From Sulfitobacter sp. M39 (GTDB taxonomy: Bacteria; Pseudomonadota; Alphaproteobacteria; Rhodobacterales; Rhodobacteraceae), in NCBI RefSeq assembly GCF_021735935.1, contig NZ_WMDZ01000001.1, positions 310,001 to 374,000 of the forward strand: a DNA stretch of 64,000 nucleotides. Reading direction: 5' to 3'. Positions 9,075 through 18,761 of the stretch are shown here, in pieces. The notes beneath the pieces are model-generated. The model did not search any database. It was given only the letters and a program-made list of their open reading frames with translations, and had not been told where the DNA came from. The position numbers and the translations under genes are program-made. Positions within the stretch are counted from its first letter, which is position 1, and every line of letters begins with the position of its first letter.

Positions 9075-9719
9075 TTGCCAGCGTGCTTTGTGCTTGCCGC
9101 AGTGATCGGTGCCATTTGGGCCGCTCCTGCCTCTGATGAACATCTCGCGGTGCCAACGCGCGAGGTGCTGCTGGTCCACGGACCCATCCACTATGATCTG
9201 CTGATCCCGATTGATGATATCTCGGGCCCGCGGTTTTCTGCGCTCGAGACGCGGGGCCTGCCGCTATCGCACCCCGATGCGCGGTGGTTTGTCATCGGAT
9301 GGGGGGCGCGCAAGTTTTATACGGAAACTCCTACTTATCGCGAGCTGAAGCTCGGCAATGTCTGGCGCGGGATTATCGGCGATGATGCGGTGCTGCGGAT
9401 TGATGTCATTGGCCCCGTCGCCCCAACCGCCAAACGCCGGACCGTGACGATGACCGAAGGCGAGTACCGCAGGCTGGTCGCGAATGTCTGGTCGGCGCTC
9501 GCCCCCGGCCCTGACGGGTTGCCCCAACGTGTGGATGTGGACGGATATACCGCCACCGATGGATTCTTTGCCGCCAAGGGGCGCTTTAGCATCCTGCGCA
9601 CCTGCAACGTCTGGATCGGCGACCAACTCCGCGCGGCGGGGCTGCGGTTTGGACGCTGGACGCCGCTGCCCTTGTCGGTGAGCTTGTCCTGGCGCCTTTA
9701 CCAAAGCGAGCCCCGCTAG
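9075..9719 (+). CDS. DUF2459 / TIGR02117 family protein
   Basis: The product has an N-terminal hydrophobic segment and then the DUF2459 motifs: VHGPIHYDLLIPI, a WGARKFYTETPTY stretch and CNVWIGDQL near the C-terminus. The conserved His and Cys suggest a hydrolase-like fold, but no activity is established. The start is uncertain. The first accepted codon is TTG 9075, which cuts into the membrane segment. The frame is open back to 9027 and a CTG at 9036, overlapping the previous stop, would give a full helix, so translation may begin there. Confidence 0.7.
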   Translation: MPACFVLAAVIGAIWAAPASDEHLAVPTREVLLVHGPIHYDLLIPIDDISGPRFSALETRGLPLSHPDARWFVIGWGARKFYTETPTYRELKLGNVWRGIIGDDAVLRIDVIGPVAPTAKRRTVTMTEGEYRRLVANVWSALAPGPDGLPQRVDVDGYTATDGFFAAKGRFSILRTCNVWIGDQLRAAGLRFGRWTPLPLSVSLSWRLYQSEPR

Positions 9720-9838
9720 GCAGGGACGCTCCGCGGGGAGTTTATTTGGCAAAATGAAGCCGGTCGCGGGCAATTGGCCGCTGGAGAGTTTGCCGGCTTC
9801 GTGGCAAAAGAAAGCTTGTCTGAAAGAGGAGCACCGAC

Positions 9839-12637
9839 ATGTCCGGCACATTTGGCAAAGGTCACCATCTGCATCTGATCGACGGGTCGGCGTTTATTTT
9901 CCGCGCCTATCACGCACTGCCACCGCTGACGCGCAAGTCGGACGGGCTGCCGATCGGTGCAGTGGCGGGTTTTTGCAACATGTTGCAGCGCTATGTCGAA
10001 GGCAACACAGGGCCGGACGCGCCGACCCATGTGGCCGTGATCTTTGACAAAGGCAGCCATACCTTCCGCAACGACATGTACGACAAGTACAAGGCCAACC
10101 GCGAGGCCGTGCCCGAAGACCTGCGTCCGCAGATCCCCCTCACCCGCACCGCCACCGAAGCCTTCAACATCGCGTGCAAGGAAAAGCAAGGCTACGAGGC
10201 GGATGATATCATCGCGACGCTCGCCGTGCAGGCCCGTGCCGCGGGTGGGCGCTGCACCATCATTAGTTCGGACAAGGATTTGATGCAGTTGGTCGGCGGC
10301 GGCGTCGAAATGCTGGATGCGATGAAGAACAAAAGCATCGACCGTGATGGCGTGTTCGAGAAATTCGGCGTGTTCCCCGACCGTGTGGTTGATGTGCAAG
10401 CCCTGGCCGGGGATTCCGTCGATAACGTGCCTGGCGCACCCGGAATCGGGATCAAGACCGCCGCGCTGCTGATCAACGAATATGGCGATCTTGATACGTT
10501 GCTTGAACGCGCGGGCGAGATCAAACAGCCCAAACGCCGGCAGACCTTGATCGACCACGCAGATCAAATCCGCCTGTCCCGCGATCTGGTTCAGCTGGAC
10601 GAGAATACGCCGCTGGACTTTACGCTGGACGACCTCGAGGTACGCGACCCCGACGCCGAGCAGCTGCTCGGTTTCCTTGCCGAAATGGAGTTTCGCACGC
10701 TGTCAAAGCGCGTGGCAGAGGTGTTGGGCAAAGAGGCCCCCACCATCGCGGACGCACCGGTTGCTGCCGATGCCCCCGCCGCGGCGAACGTGCCCTTTGA
10801 TCCGGATCAGTATGAACATGTCAGCGACACCGATGCGCTGCAGGCCTGGATCGACCGGATTTACGAATTCGGCTATGTCGCCGTCGATACAGAGACCACC
10901 GGGCTGGACGATATGGTCGCGCAGCTGGTCGGCGTTTCGCTTTGCGTCCAACCCGGCAAAGCCTGCTACATCCCGCTCATCCATAAGGCGCGTGGCAGCG
11001 ATGATCTGTTTGGCTCTGACGATCTGGCCGAGGGGCAGATCCCGCTTGAAGAGGCGCTGCGCCTGTTGACCCCGATGTTGCAGGACCCCACGATCCTGAA
11101 AATCGGGCAAAACATGAAATACGACAGCAAGATATTTGGGCAACTCGGCATCAATGTCGCCCCGATCGACGATACGATGCTGCTGTCTTATGCGATGCAC
11201 GCCGGGCTGCACGGGCACGGCATGGACACGCTGTCAGAACGGTACCTGTCGCACACACCGATCCCGATCAAACCTTTGTTGGGCTCAGGTAAATCCGCGA
11301 TCACCTTTGATAAGGTACCGCTGGCCGATGCCGTGAAATATGCCGCAGAGGATGCCGACATTACCCTGCGTTTGTGGCAGCTGTTCAAGCCGCAGCTGCA
11401 CCGCGGCGAGGTGACGAAGGTGTATGAAACGCTTGAACGTCCCTTGGTGCCTGTGTTGGCCGCGATGGAACGGTCTGGCGTCAAGGTGGATCGCGATACG
11501 CTGAGCCGGATGTCGAATGCCTTTGCGCAGAAGATGGCAGGGCTTGAGGACGAGATCTATGAGCTCGCCGGGCGTAAATTCAACGTCGGCTCGCCCAAGC
11601 AACTGGGGGAAATCCTGTTCGACGAGATGGGGCTGGAAGGCGGCAAGAAAGGCAAGACGGGGGCCTATGCCACCGGTGCCGATGTGCTTGAGGACCTCGC
11701 GACAGAACATGATCTGCCCGCGCGGGTGCTGGACTGGCGGCAGCTGTCCAAGCTGAAATCGACCTATACCGACGCGCTGCAGGATCACATCAACCCCGAC
11801 ACGGGCCGTGTGCATACGTCCTATTCCATCGCTGGGGCGTCGACCGGGCGGCTGGCCTCGACCGATCCGAACCTGCAAAACATCCCGATCCGGTCCGAAG
11901 AAGGGCGCCGCATCCGCGAGGCCTTTGTTGCAGAGCCGGGCAAGGCGCTGGTCGCGCTTGACTATTCCCAGATCGAGCTGCGCATTCTGGCGCATATCGC
12001 CAATATCCCCGAGCTTAAGCAGGCGTTTCAGGACGGCATCGACATTCACGCGCTGACCGCTTCGGAAATGTTCGGCGTGCCGCTGGATGAGATGACGTCG
12101 GACGTGCGTCGTCAGGCCAAGGCGATCAACTTTGGCGTCATCTACGGCATCTCGGGGTTCGGTCTGGCGCGCAACCTGCGTATTCCGCGCGCGGAAGCAC
12201 AGGGGTTCATCGACCGATATTTCGAACGTTTCCCCGGCATCCGTACCTATATGAATGACACCAAGGCTTTCGCCAAAGAGCATGGCTTTGTGCAGACGCT
12301 GTTCGGGCGCAAAATCCACACGCCAGAGATCAGCGCCAAAGGCCCCCGCGCCGGTTTTGCCCAACGGGCCGCTATCAACGCGCCCATCCAAGGGACAGCC
12401 GCAGACGTGATCCGCCGCGCGATGATCCGCATGCCCGACGCGATCAAGGATCTGCCCGCCACCATGTTGTTGCAGGTCCACGATGAATTGCTGTTCGAGG
12501 TGGAAAAAGGCTCCGAAGACGATCTGATCGCCGCCGCGCGCCACGTGATGGAGAATGCAGCCGATCCGGTGGTCAAACTGGATGTAAAGCTCGACGTGGA
12601 TGCGGGGATCGGGGCGAGTTGGGCAGAGGCGCATTAA
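9839..12637 (+). CDS. polA: DNA polymerase I
   Basis: The 932-residue enzyme has three domains: the 5'-3' flap nuclease (about 10-290), a DEDD 3'-5' exonuclease (about 340-520) and the family A polymerase (about 540-932). The proofreading site is intact (Asp350 and Glu352 in DTETTGL; NMKYD; YAAEDAD). Polymerase motif A is DYSQIELR (Asp708), motif B is RRQAKAINFGVIYG and motif C is VHDELL (Asp882). It removes RNA primers and fills repair gaps. A strong ribosome-binding site (GAGGAG) precedes the ATG. Confidence 0.98.
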   Translation: MSGTFGKGHHLHLIDGSAFIFRAYHALPPLTRKSDGLPIGAVAGFCNMLQRYVEGNTGPDAPTHVAVIFDKGSHTFRNDMYDKYKANREAVPEDLRPQIPLTRTATEAFNIACKEKQGYEADDIIATLAVQARAAGGRCTIISSDKDLMQLVGGGVEMLDAMKNKSIDRDGVFEKFGVFPDRVVDVQALAGDSVDNVPGAPGIGIKTAALLINEYGDLDTLLERAGEIKQPKRRQTLIDHADQIRLSRDLVQLDENTPLDFTLDDLEVRDPDAEQLLGFLAEMEFRTLSKRVAEVLGKEAPTIADAPVAADAPAAANVPFDPDQYEHVSDTDALQAWIDRIYEFGYVAVDTETTGLDDMVAQLVGVSLCVQPGKACYIPLIHKARGSDDLFGSDDLAEGQIPLEEALRLLTPMLQDPTILKIGQNMKYDSKIFGQLGINVAPIDDTMLLSYAMHAGLHGHGMDTLSERYLSHTPIPIKPLLGSGKSAITFDKVPLADAVKYAAEDADITLRLWQLFKPQLHRGEVTKVYETLERPLVPVLAAMERSGVKVDRDTLSRMSNAFAQKMAGLEDEIYELAGRKFNVGSPKQLGEILFDEMGLEGGKKGKTGAYATGADVLEDLATEHDLPARVLDWRQLSKLKSTYTDALQDHINPDTGRVHTSYSIAGASTGRLASTDPNLQNIPIRSEEGRRIREAFVAEPGKALVALDYSQIELRILAHIANIPELKQAFQDGIDIHALTASEMFGVPLDEMTSDVRRQAKAINFGVIYGISGFGLARNLRIPRAEAQGFIDRYFERFPGIRTYMNDTKAFAKEHGFVQTLFGRKIHTPEISAKGPRAGFAQRAAINAPIQGTAADVIRRAMIRMPDAIKDLPATMLLQVHDELLFEVEKGSEDDLIAAARHVMENAADPVVKLDVKLDVDAGIGASWAEAH

Positions 12638-12646
12638 TCGCCTCTG
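12624..12646 (+). terminator. Stem-loop spanning the polA stop codon
   Basis: CAGAGGCG pairs perfectly with CGCCTCTG around a seven-base loop that contains the polA TAA. There is no T-run, so it is only a possible terminator between the convergent polA and hyi-like genes. Confidence 0.4.
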
Positions 12647-12662
12647 AAGTGCCCCCCGGCGG

Positions 12663-13418
12663 CTAGCTGAGTGTCATCCAGCCTAGGCTGTCCTCGGTCC
12701 GTGGGCCGGGGATATATTCGCCACTGACCCAGCCGCGATACCCCGCGCGGCGCATGGCGGCGAAGAGCGCGGGAAAATCAACCGTCCCTGTCCCCGGCGC
12801 GCTGCGATCGGGCGCGTCGCCAAGCTGCGCATTTACGATCAGGTCTTTGTATTGATCGAACACCGCCACCGCGTCGCCGTGGATCATCTGCGCGTGGTAG
12901 CTGTCATATTGCAGCCCGACGTTCGGCCGGTTCACGGCGCGCAGCACATCAGCGGCAAGCGCGTAGTCGTTCATGAAATACCCCGGCATCGCGACAGGGT
13001 TCAGCGGTTCGACCGTCAGGGTGAGCCCTTTGGGCGCGATATCAGCCGCCCAGATCAGATTGTCGATGAAGGTTTGCCGCGCCAGCACGCCTTGCCCATT
13101 GCCCGCGATGACATGCAAATAGCGGACCTTAAGCGCGGTGGCATATCGAAACGACCGCTGGATATCGACGCGGAAACGCGCCGCCTGTTCAGGTACCGCG
13201 GCAAAGCCCTGTGCGCCGCCGGTGTAATTGGGCGGCGGGGCGTTAATCAGGATCAGCTGCAAGCCGTTGGCGACACAGGCGCACAGCGTCTCTTTGGCGG
13301 CCAGATCATAGGGGAAAAGCACCTCTACCGCGGTAAATCCTGCCTTCGCGGCGGCGGCAAAACGGTCAAGATAGGGCAGCTCCGGCCACAGCAGAGTAAG
13401 GTTTGCGGCTGGCTTCAT
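12663..13418 (-). CDS. hyi: Hydroxypyruvate isomerase family protein
   Basis: A 251-residue TIM-barrel protein of the xylose-isomerase-like superfamily. The metal-binding acidic residues appear in LTVEPLNP, LQYDSYHAQ and VSGEYIPG, as in Hyi/OtnI enzymes that interconvert hydroxypyruvate and tartronate semialdehyde or related C3-C4 sugar acids. No glyoxylate-pathway partner is nearby, so the substrate is inferred from the family alone. It lies on the minus strand, 46 bases after the DUF1285 gene, and converges with polA. Confidence 0.78.
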   Translation of the reverse strand: MKPAANLTLLWPELPYLDRFAAAAKAGFTAVEVLFPYDLAAKETLCACVANGLQLILINAPPPNYTGGAQGFAAVPEQAARFRVDIQRSFRYATALKVRYLHVIAGNGQGVLARQTFIDNLIWAADIAPKGLTLTVEPLNPVAMPGYFMNDYALAADVLRAVNRPNVGLQYDSYHAQMIHGDAVAVFDQYKDLIVNAQLGDAPDRSAPGTGTVDFPALFAAMRRAGYRGWVSGEYIPGPRTEDSLGWMTLS

Positions 13419-13464
13419 AAAGCATCATCCGGTTCGGGCCGCTTTGGTCGTGCTGTGGCAGGGA

Positions 13465-14043
13465 TCAATCGGGCAGTTCGTCCGAGGGGATGATACCAAA
13501 GAAGCTGCCGCCCGACCAGACGCCGAACCAGCCGTCGTGATGCACCCCAAGCTCGACCAGCCGGTAGAAGCTTTTGCGGTCAATGAGCGCCTCTAGGTTG
13601 CGGCGGATACGGACGTAGGGCGCGGGTTCGCCATCTTCGGGGTCGCGCTCAACTCGGATCGGCAGGTCGGGGCCGGCGACGGCGATGTCTTCAAGGTTGG
13701 TCTGGAAGGTCAGCGTCTGATCGGTGCCGCTGCCTTCGGCCTCGAAATCGATGGCGATAAAGGGGGCGTCTTCGACCTTGATGCCGACCTTTTCAACCGG
13801 CGTCACAAGGAAATAATCGTCGTCTTCACGGATCAGAATCGATGCGAACAGCTTTACCAGCCCCATGCGGCCAATCGGGGTGCCTTGGTAGAACCAGGTG
13901 CCGTCGCGTTTGATCTCCATGTCCAGATCACCACAAAACGGGGGGCTCCACTTTTCAACCGGCGGCAATCCGCGTGTTTTGGCGGCGGAAACAGAGGCGG
14001 CAAGGCTTTCTGCTGTCGGGGTCACGGTTTTTTGTCCACTCAT
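13465..14043 (-). CDS. DUF1285 domain protein
   Basis: The 192-residue soluble protein matches DUF1285, with the characteristic PPFCGDLDMEI, GTWFYQGTPIGR and ILIREDDDYFLVTPVEK stretches. The function of the family is unknown. The frame continues far upstream into the moxR gene, which is an antisense artefact. Plausible starts are ATG 14043 (chosen) and ATG 14055, and the ribosome-binding site does not settle it. The moxR operon diverges only 70 bases away, so the two promoters probably overlap. Confidence 0.82.
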   Translation of the reverse strand: MSGQKTVTPTAESLAASVSAAKTRGLPPVEKWSPPFCGDLDMEIKRDGTWFYQGTPIGRMGLVKLFASILIREDDDYFLVTPVEKVGIKVEDAPFIAIDFEAEGSGTDQTLTFQTNLEDIAVAGPDLPIRVERDPEDGEPAPYVRIRRNLEALIDRKSFYRLVELGVHHDGWFGVWSGGSFFGIIPSDELPD

Positions 14044-14113
14044 TGCTTTTGCCATTTCCTGTTCACACGATACACTTACATCTAACTGATATAACCCCGA
14101 GGACGCAAAAGTC

Positions 14114-15121
14114 ATGACCCAAGCCCGCGATATGGTAGCAGAAATCGAGACGCTTGGCGAAAAGCTGGCCGAGGCGAAGGCGTCGATCAACCGGCGCTTC
14201 ATCGGGCAACAACGTGTCGTTGATCTGACGCTGACGGCCCTGCTCTGCGGTGGCCACGGGCTGCTGATCGGTTTGCCGGGTCTGGGCAAGACGCGGCTGG
14301 TCGAAACGCTGAGCACAGTAATGGGGCTGGACGGCAATCGGGTCCAGTTCACGCCCGATTTGATGCCTGCCGATATTCTCGGGTCAGAGGTGCTGGACAC
14401 CGCCGCCGATGGCACCCGCGCCTTCCGCTTTGTCGAGGGGCCGATCTTTTGCCAGTTGCTGATGGCGGATGAGATCAACCGCGCCTCGCCGCGTACCCAG
14501 TCGGCTTTGCTGCAGGCGATGCAGGAAAAGACCGTGACCGTCGCCGGACAGGACCGCGCTTTGGGGCATCCGTTTCACGTGCTCGCCACCCAGAACCCTA
14601 TTGAGCAAGAAGGCACCTACCCCCTGCCCGAGGCCCAGCTTGACCGCTTTTTGGTGCAGATCGACGTGGCCTACCCCGACCGGGAGACAGAGCGGGATAT
14701 TCTGCTGGCCACCACGGGGGATACCGATGCGCAGGCCGCGCCCGTCTTTACCACGACAGAGCTGCTGGCCGCGCAAACGCTGCTGCGGCAGATGCCCGTG
14801 GGTGAATCGGTGGTCGAGCTGATCCTTGATCTGGTCCGCGCCTTCCGCCCTGACGGGCCTGATGCCAGCCCGCAAGTCCGCGATACCGTGGCGTGGGGCC
14901 CCGGTCCCCGCGCCGCGCAGGCATTGATGCTAACCGTGCGGGCACGTGCTTTGTTGCAGGGGCGTCTGGCACCGTCGGCGGAGGATGTCATCGATATGGC
15001 CCGTCCTGTGTTGCTGCACCGTATGGCGCTGAACTTCGCGGCGCGCGCCCGAGGCGACAGCCTACCCGCGCTGATTGACACAACCGCTGCCAGCCTGATC
15101 GGGAAAAAGGCCGCGGCGTGA
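14114..15121 (+). CDS. MoxR-family AAA+ ATPase
   Basis: The 335-residue AAA+ ATPase has Walker A GLPGLGKT (residues 53-60), Walker B LLMADEINRA, and sensor/arginine-finger features in ATQNPIEQEGTYPLPEAQLDRF, the MoxR hallmark. MoxR proteins act as chaperone-like ATPases with VWA-domain partners encoded beside them. It is the first gene of a four-gene operon in which every junction is a 4-base overlap, here with the DUF58 gene. Its client is unknown. Confidence 0.92.
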   Translation: MTQARDMVAEIETLGEKLAEAKASINRRFIGQQRVVDLTLTALLCGGHGLLIGLPGLGKTRLVETLSTVMGLDGNRVQFTPDLMPADILGSEVLDTAADGTRAFRFVEGPIFCQLLMADEINRASPRTQSALLQAMQEKTVTVAGQDRALGHPFHVLATQNPIEQEGTYPLPEAQLDRFLVQIDVAYPDRETERDILLATTGDTDAQAAPVFTTTELLAAQTLLRQMPVGESVVELILDLVRAFRPDGPDASPQVRDTVAWGPGPRAAQALMLTVRARALLQGRLAPSAEDVIDMARPVLLHRMALNFAARARGDSLPALIDTTAASLIGKKAAA

Positions 15122-16002
15122 ACAACCCCGACACCCTTCGCATCCGATCAGAGGAGCAAGCCGCCCGTTTGCCCGCGCTGCTGGCCCGTGCAGAGCATCT
15201 GGCCGGTGCAGTGCTGCTGGGGGCCCATGGGCGTCGTCGCGCAGGGGTGGGGGATGATTTCTGGCAATACCGTCCGGCACAGGCCGGGGATAGCCGTCGC
15301 AGCATCGACCACCGGCGTTCGGCCATGGGGGACCATGAGTTCGTACGCGAACGCGAATGGCAGATCGCGCAGTCGGTCATGCTTTGGGTCGATCAGGGGG
15401 CGTCCATGCGCTTTGCCTCGACGCCTGCGTTAGAACAGAAGGGCGACCGCGCGCGGCTGATCGGGTTGGCGCTGGCGATCCTGCTGCAACGGGGCGGTGA
15501 ACGGGTCGGGCTGACCGGTAGCGCCCTGCCCCCGCGATCAGGCAGGCCGCAGATCCTGCGCCTTGCCGAAGCCCTGTGTCAGGACGACGCCGCCGACTAC
15601 GCCCCGCCGGAACATCGCGCCATGATCCCCCATGCACGGGCTGTGTTCATCTCTGACTTTATGGGGGATCTTGCGGGGGTGACCACCGCGCTGACCAAAG
15701 CGGCGGACCGCGGGGTGCGCGGCGTGTTATATCATGTGCTGGACCCCTCGGAAGAGGCCTTCCCCTTCACCGGTCGCACCATCTTTGAAAGCGTCGGCGG
15801 CACGCTGCGCCACGAGACCTTGAAAGCGAACGACCTGAAAGACCGCTATCTGGAACGGCTCGCCGCGCGCAAGGCAGAGCTGCGGCAGCTTTGTGCCCTG
15901 ACTGGCTGGCAGTACGGGCTGCACCACACCGACAGCACCGCACAATCGGCGCTTTTGTGGCTCTATGCGGCGCTGGATACGCGCAGCGGGGGGGCAGCAT
16001 GA
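15118..16002 (+). CDS. DUF58 domain protein
   Basis: The 294-residue protein contains the DUF58 region with the GDDFWQYRPAQAGDSRRSIDHRRSA segment (about residues 40-65) and a VWA-like fold (VMLWVDQGASMRF where a DxSxS metal site is usual). The site here is DQGASM, only partly conserved. DUF58 proteins are the usual partners of MoxR ATPases. The GTG start overlaps the moxR stop by 4 bases, and its own TGA overlaps the next ATG. Confidence 0.9.
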   Translation: MNNPDTLRIRSEEQAARLPALLARAEHLAGAVLLGAHGRRRAGVGDDFWQYRPAQAGDSRRSIDHRRSAMGDHEFVREREWQIAQSVMLWVDQGASMRFASTPALEQKGDRARLIGLALAILLQRGGERVGLTGSALPPRSGRPQILRLAEALCQDDAADYAPPEHRAMIPHARAVFISDFMGDLAGVTTALTKAADRGVRGVLYHVLDPSEEAFPFTGRTIFESVGGTLRHETLKANDLKDRYLERLAARKAELRQLCALTGWQYGLHHTDSTAQSALLWLYAALDTRSGGAA

Positions 16003-18761
16003 CCGTTCTGGGGGGCATCGGCTTTACCGCGCCGTGGATGCTGCTGGCGCTTCTGGCGCTGCCGATCCTGTGGCTGATCCTGCGCGCGGTGCCGCCTGCA
16101 CCGATCCGCCGCCGCTTTCCCGGCGTGGCACTGCTGCTTGGGCTAAGCGATGATGAAAGCGTGTCGGACCGCACGCCGTGGTGGTTGCTGCTGCTGCGCA
16201 TGCTGGCAGTGGCCGCATTGATCATCGGGCTGGCCGGACCGATCCTGAACCCGCAAGAGGAACAGACCCAAGGCACCGGCCCGCTGCTGATCGTGCTCGA
16301 CGGGTCCTGGGCGGGTGCCACGCGTTGGCCGCAGCAAACCGAAGCGCTAGAGGCGCAGTTGACCCGTGCGGCACGCGCTGGACGCACTGTCGGTTTTCTG
16401 ACCCTTACCCGACCAGAAGCACCTGCCTTTCAATCCGCTGACGCATGGCGCAGCCGTCTGGCCGGGTTTGATCCCGCCCCCTGGCAGCCTGCCCCCGCCG
16501 ACATTGACCGCGCGATAGAGATCGCGGACACGCTTGGCGGTTTCGATACCCTGTGGTTCAGCGACGGGCTTGCCTATGCGGGGCGCGACGCGATGCTTGA
16601 TGCGCTTCAGGGCAAGGGCAGCGTCGAGGTCTATCAGACTGGTGCAGACGTACTGGCACTGGCCCCCGCGACCTATGAGGACGGGGCGATTACCCTGACC
16701 GCCAAGCGCGCCCTCGCTGGTGCTGAGCGGTCGGTGACCATCACTGCACAGGGCCGTGATCCGGCAGGGAATATGCGCGTCCTCGCCAGCGTTCCGGCCA
16801 CATTCGACGCAGGATCAACGCAGGCCAGCGCGGCCCTGTCCCTGCCCGCAGAGCTGCGCGCGCGGATCACGCGTTTCGACATCGCGGGCCAACGCTCCGC
16901 CGGGGCGACGACGCTGGTGGACGATGCACTGCGGCGGCGCGAGGTTGGGCTGATCGCCGGACGCGAAAACCGCGAGGGGCTGGAGCTGCTGTCCCCGCTG
17001 CACTACATCGAACAGGCTCTGGCCCCCACCGCCGATCTGATCGATGGCGGGATTGGTGATGTGCTGCCCGCAAACCCCGATGTGATCGTGCTGGCCGACA
17101 TCGCGACCCTGTCGGAGGCAGAGCAAGACCCCTTGATCGACTGGATCGAAGCCGGTGGAATGTTGGTCCGTTTCGCCGGACCGCGCATCGCCGCCAGCGA
17201 CGTCAGCCGAGACACCGAAGACCCGCTGATGCCTGTGCGCCTGCGGGCCGGTGGCCGCAGTGTCGGCGGCGCAATGAGCTGGGGTGCCCCTAAAACGCTG
17301 GACAGCTTCCGCGTGTCCTCTCCTTTCTATGGGCTGGAGATACCGCAGGATGTGACCGTCTCGGCCCAGGTCGTCGCGCAGCCCGACCCGACACTGGCAG
17401 AGCGTGTGATCGCGTCGTTGAGCGATGGCACCCCGCTGGTCACCCGCAAGCAGGTAGGTCAGGGGCAGATCGTATTGTTTCACGTGACAGCCACGGCCGA
17501 GTGGTCGACGTTGCCGCTGTCGGGGCTGTTTGTGCAGATGATGGAACGGTTAGCGATTTCTTCATCCTCCGCCGGTATCGAGGCTTCGGACCTGCAGGGC
17601 ACGACGTGGACGCCCCTGCGCGTGATGGACGGGTTTGGCACACTGTCTGACGCGGGGACGCTGCCCGGTGTGGACGGGGCTGATCTGATGGCCGCGCCTG
17701 CGGGCCCTGACCTGCAACCGGGGGTCTATGCCTCTGGCGATCGGCGAATCGCGCGCAATGTGGTGGTTGCAGATACCACACTGACCCCAGCAGCATGGCC
17801 AGCGGATGTGCCAGTACGTGGGCTTGATGTGGCCGATGAACAGCCGCTTGCCGGTTGGCTGTTGTCGCTGTCGATCCTGCTGCTGCTCGCTGATGTCATC
17901 GCGTCGCTGTCCTTGTCGGGGCGGCTGCTAAAGCACAGCAATGCCGCAGGGCTGTTTCTTGCCGCGCTGATCTATGCGCCGACGCAGGCCGATGCGCAGG
18001 CGGACGACAGCTTTGCCCTGAACGCCACGGCAGAAATGACGCTGGCCTATGTGGTCACCGGCGATGCGTCGGTCGACGAGATCTCGGATGCCGGATTGCG
18101 CGGGTTGTCGGATACGCTTTATTTCCGCACCTCGGTCGAACCTGCTAACCCCATCGGGGTGGATCTTGAGCAGGACGAGCTTGCCTTCTTCCCCATGCTA
18201 TACTGGCCCATCACCCCCGATCAGCCCCACCCTTCGGATGCAGCCTATCGCAAGCTGAACGACTATCTGCGCTCGGGCGGGATGATCCTGTTCGATACAC
18301 GTGATGCGAATATCGCGGGCTTCGGGGCCGCCAGCCCCAATGGGCGCAAGCTACAAGAACTCGCCGCGCCGCTGGATATTCCCCCGCTGGAACCCCTGCC
18401 TGCGGATCACGTGCTGACCCGCACCTTCTATCTGCTGCAGGACTTCCCCGGACGGCACAGCGGACGCGATCTGTGGGTAGAGGCATCGCCCCCCGATGCA
18501 GAGCAGGTAGAGGGGATGCCGTTTCGCAATCTAAATGACGGGGTGAGCCCGGTTGTCATCGGTGGCAATGACTGGGCTGCGGCCTGGGCCGTGTCCTCGA
18601 ACGGCGCGCCGATGGTGCCCATCGGGCGCGGTTTCGCGGGGGAACGTCAGCGCGAACTGGCCTACCGCTTCGGCGTCAATCTGGTCATGCATGTGCTGAC
18701 CGGCAACTATAAATCCGATCAGGTGCATGTGCCTGCGCTGCTGGACAGGTTGGGCCAATGA
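15999..18761 (+). CDS. DUF4159 / BatA-N-terminal membrane protein
   Basis: This 920-residue protein starts with the BatA-type N-terminal region: two membrane helices (about 10-30 and 60-82) and the LRAVPPAPIRRRFPG segment. A VWA-like domain follows with a degenerate metal site (VLDGSWAG). A further membrane pair lies near residue 610-660, and the C-terminal 240 residues form the DUF4159 domain (LAFFPMLYWPITPDQ, GGMILFDTRDA). The start is ATG 15999, overlapping the DUF58 stop; the frame is open further upstream but within DUF58. The role of the family is unknown; related Bat operons are linked to envelope stress. Confidence 0.88.
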   Translation: MTVLGGIGFTAPWMLLALLALPILWLILRAVPPAPIRRRFPGVALLLGLSDDESVSDRTPWWLLLLRMLAVAALIIGLAGPILNPQEEQTQGTGPLLIVLDGSWAGATRWPQQTEALEAQLTRAARAGRTVGFLTLTRPEAPAFQSADAWRSRLAGFDPAPWQPAPADIDRAIEIADTLGGFDTLWFSDGLAYAGRDAMLDALQGKGSVEVYQTGADVLALAPATYEDGAITLTAKRALAGAERSVTITAQGRDPAGNMRVLASVPATFDAGSTQASAALSLPAELRARITRFDIAGQRSAGATTLVDDALRRREVGLIAGRENREGLELLSPLHYIEQALAPTADLIDGGIGDVLPANPDVIVLADIATLSEAEQDPLIDWIEAGGMLVRFAGPRIAASDVSRDTEDPLMPVRLRAGGRSVGGAMSWGAPKTLDSFRVSSPFYGLEIPQDVTVSAQVVAQPDPTLAERVIASLSDGTPLVTRKQVGQGQIVLFHVTATAEWSTLPLSGLFVQMMERLAISSSSAGIEASDLQGTTWTPLRVMDGFGTLSDAGTLPGVDGADLMAAPAGPDLQPGVYASGDRRIARNVVVADTTLTPAAWPADVPVRGLDVADEQPLAGWLLSLSILLLLADVIASLSLSGRLLKHSNAAGLFLAALIYAPTQADAQADDSFALNATAEMTLAYVVTGDASVDEISDAGLRGLSDTLYFRTSVEPANPIGVDLEQDELAFFPMLYWPITPDQPHPSDAAYRKLNDYLRSGGMILFDTRDANIAGFGAASPNGRKLQELAAPLDIPPLEPLPADHVLTRTFYLLQDFPGRHSGRDLWVEASPPDAEQVEGMPFRNLNDGVSPVVIGGNDWAAAWAVSSNGAPMVPIGRGFAGERQRELAYRFGVNLVMHVLTGNYKSDQVHVPALLDRLGQ

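Noticed and set aside
11285..12634. A 449-codon open frame on the minus strand opposite polA
   Set aside because: It lies wholly inside polA, whose motifs are all intact; the antisense translation is His- and Arg-rich with no domain.
14044..14478. Upstream extension of the DUF1285 frame into the moxR gene
   Set aside because: The added residues are Ser- and Arg-rich and antisense to the conserved MoxR P-loop region.
15891..15998. Longer N-terminus for the DUF4159 protein
   Set aside because: It lies inside the DUF58 gene; ATG 15999 gives the BatA-type N-terminus and an ATGA overlap.
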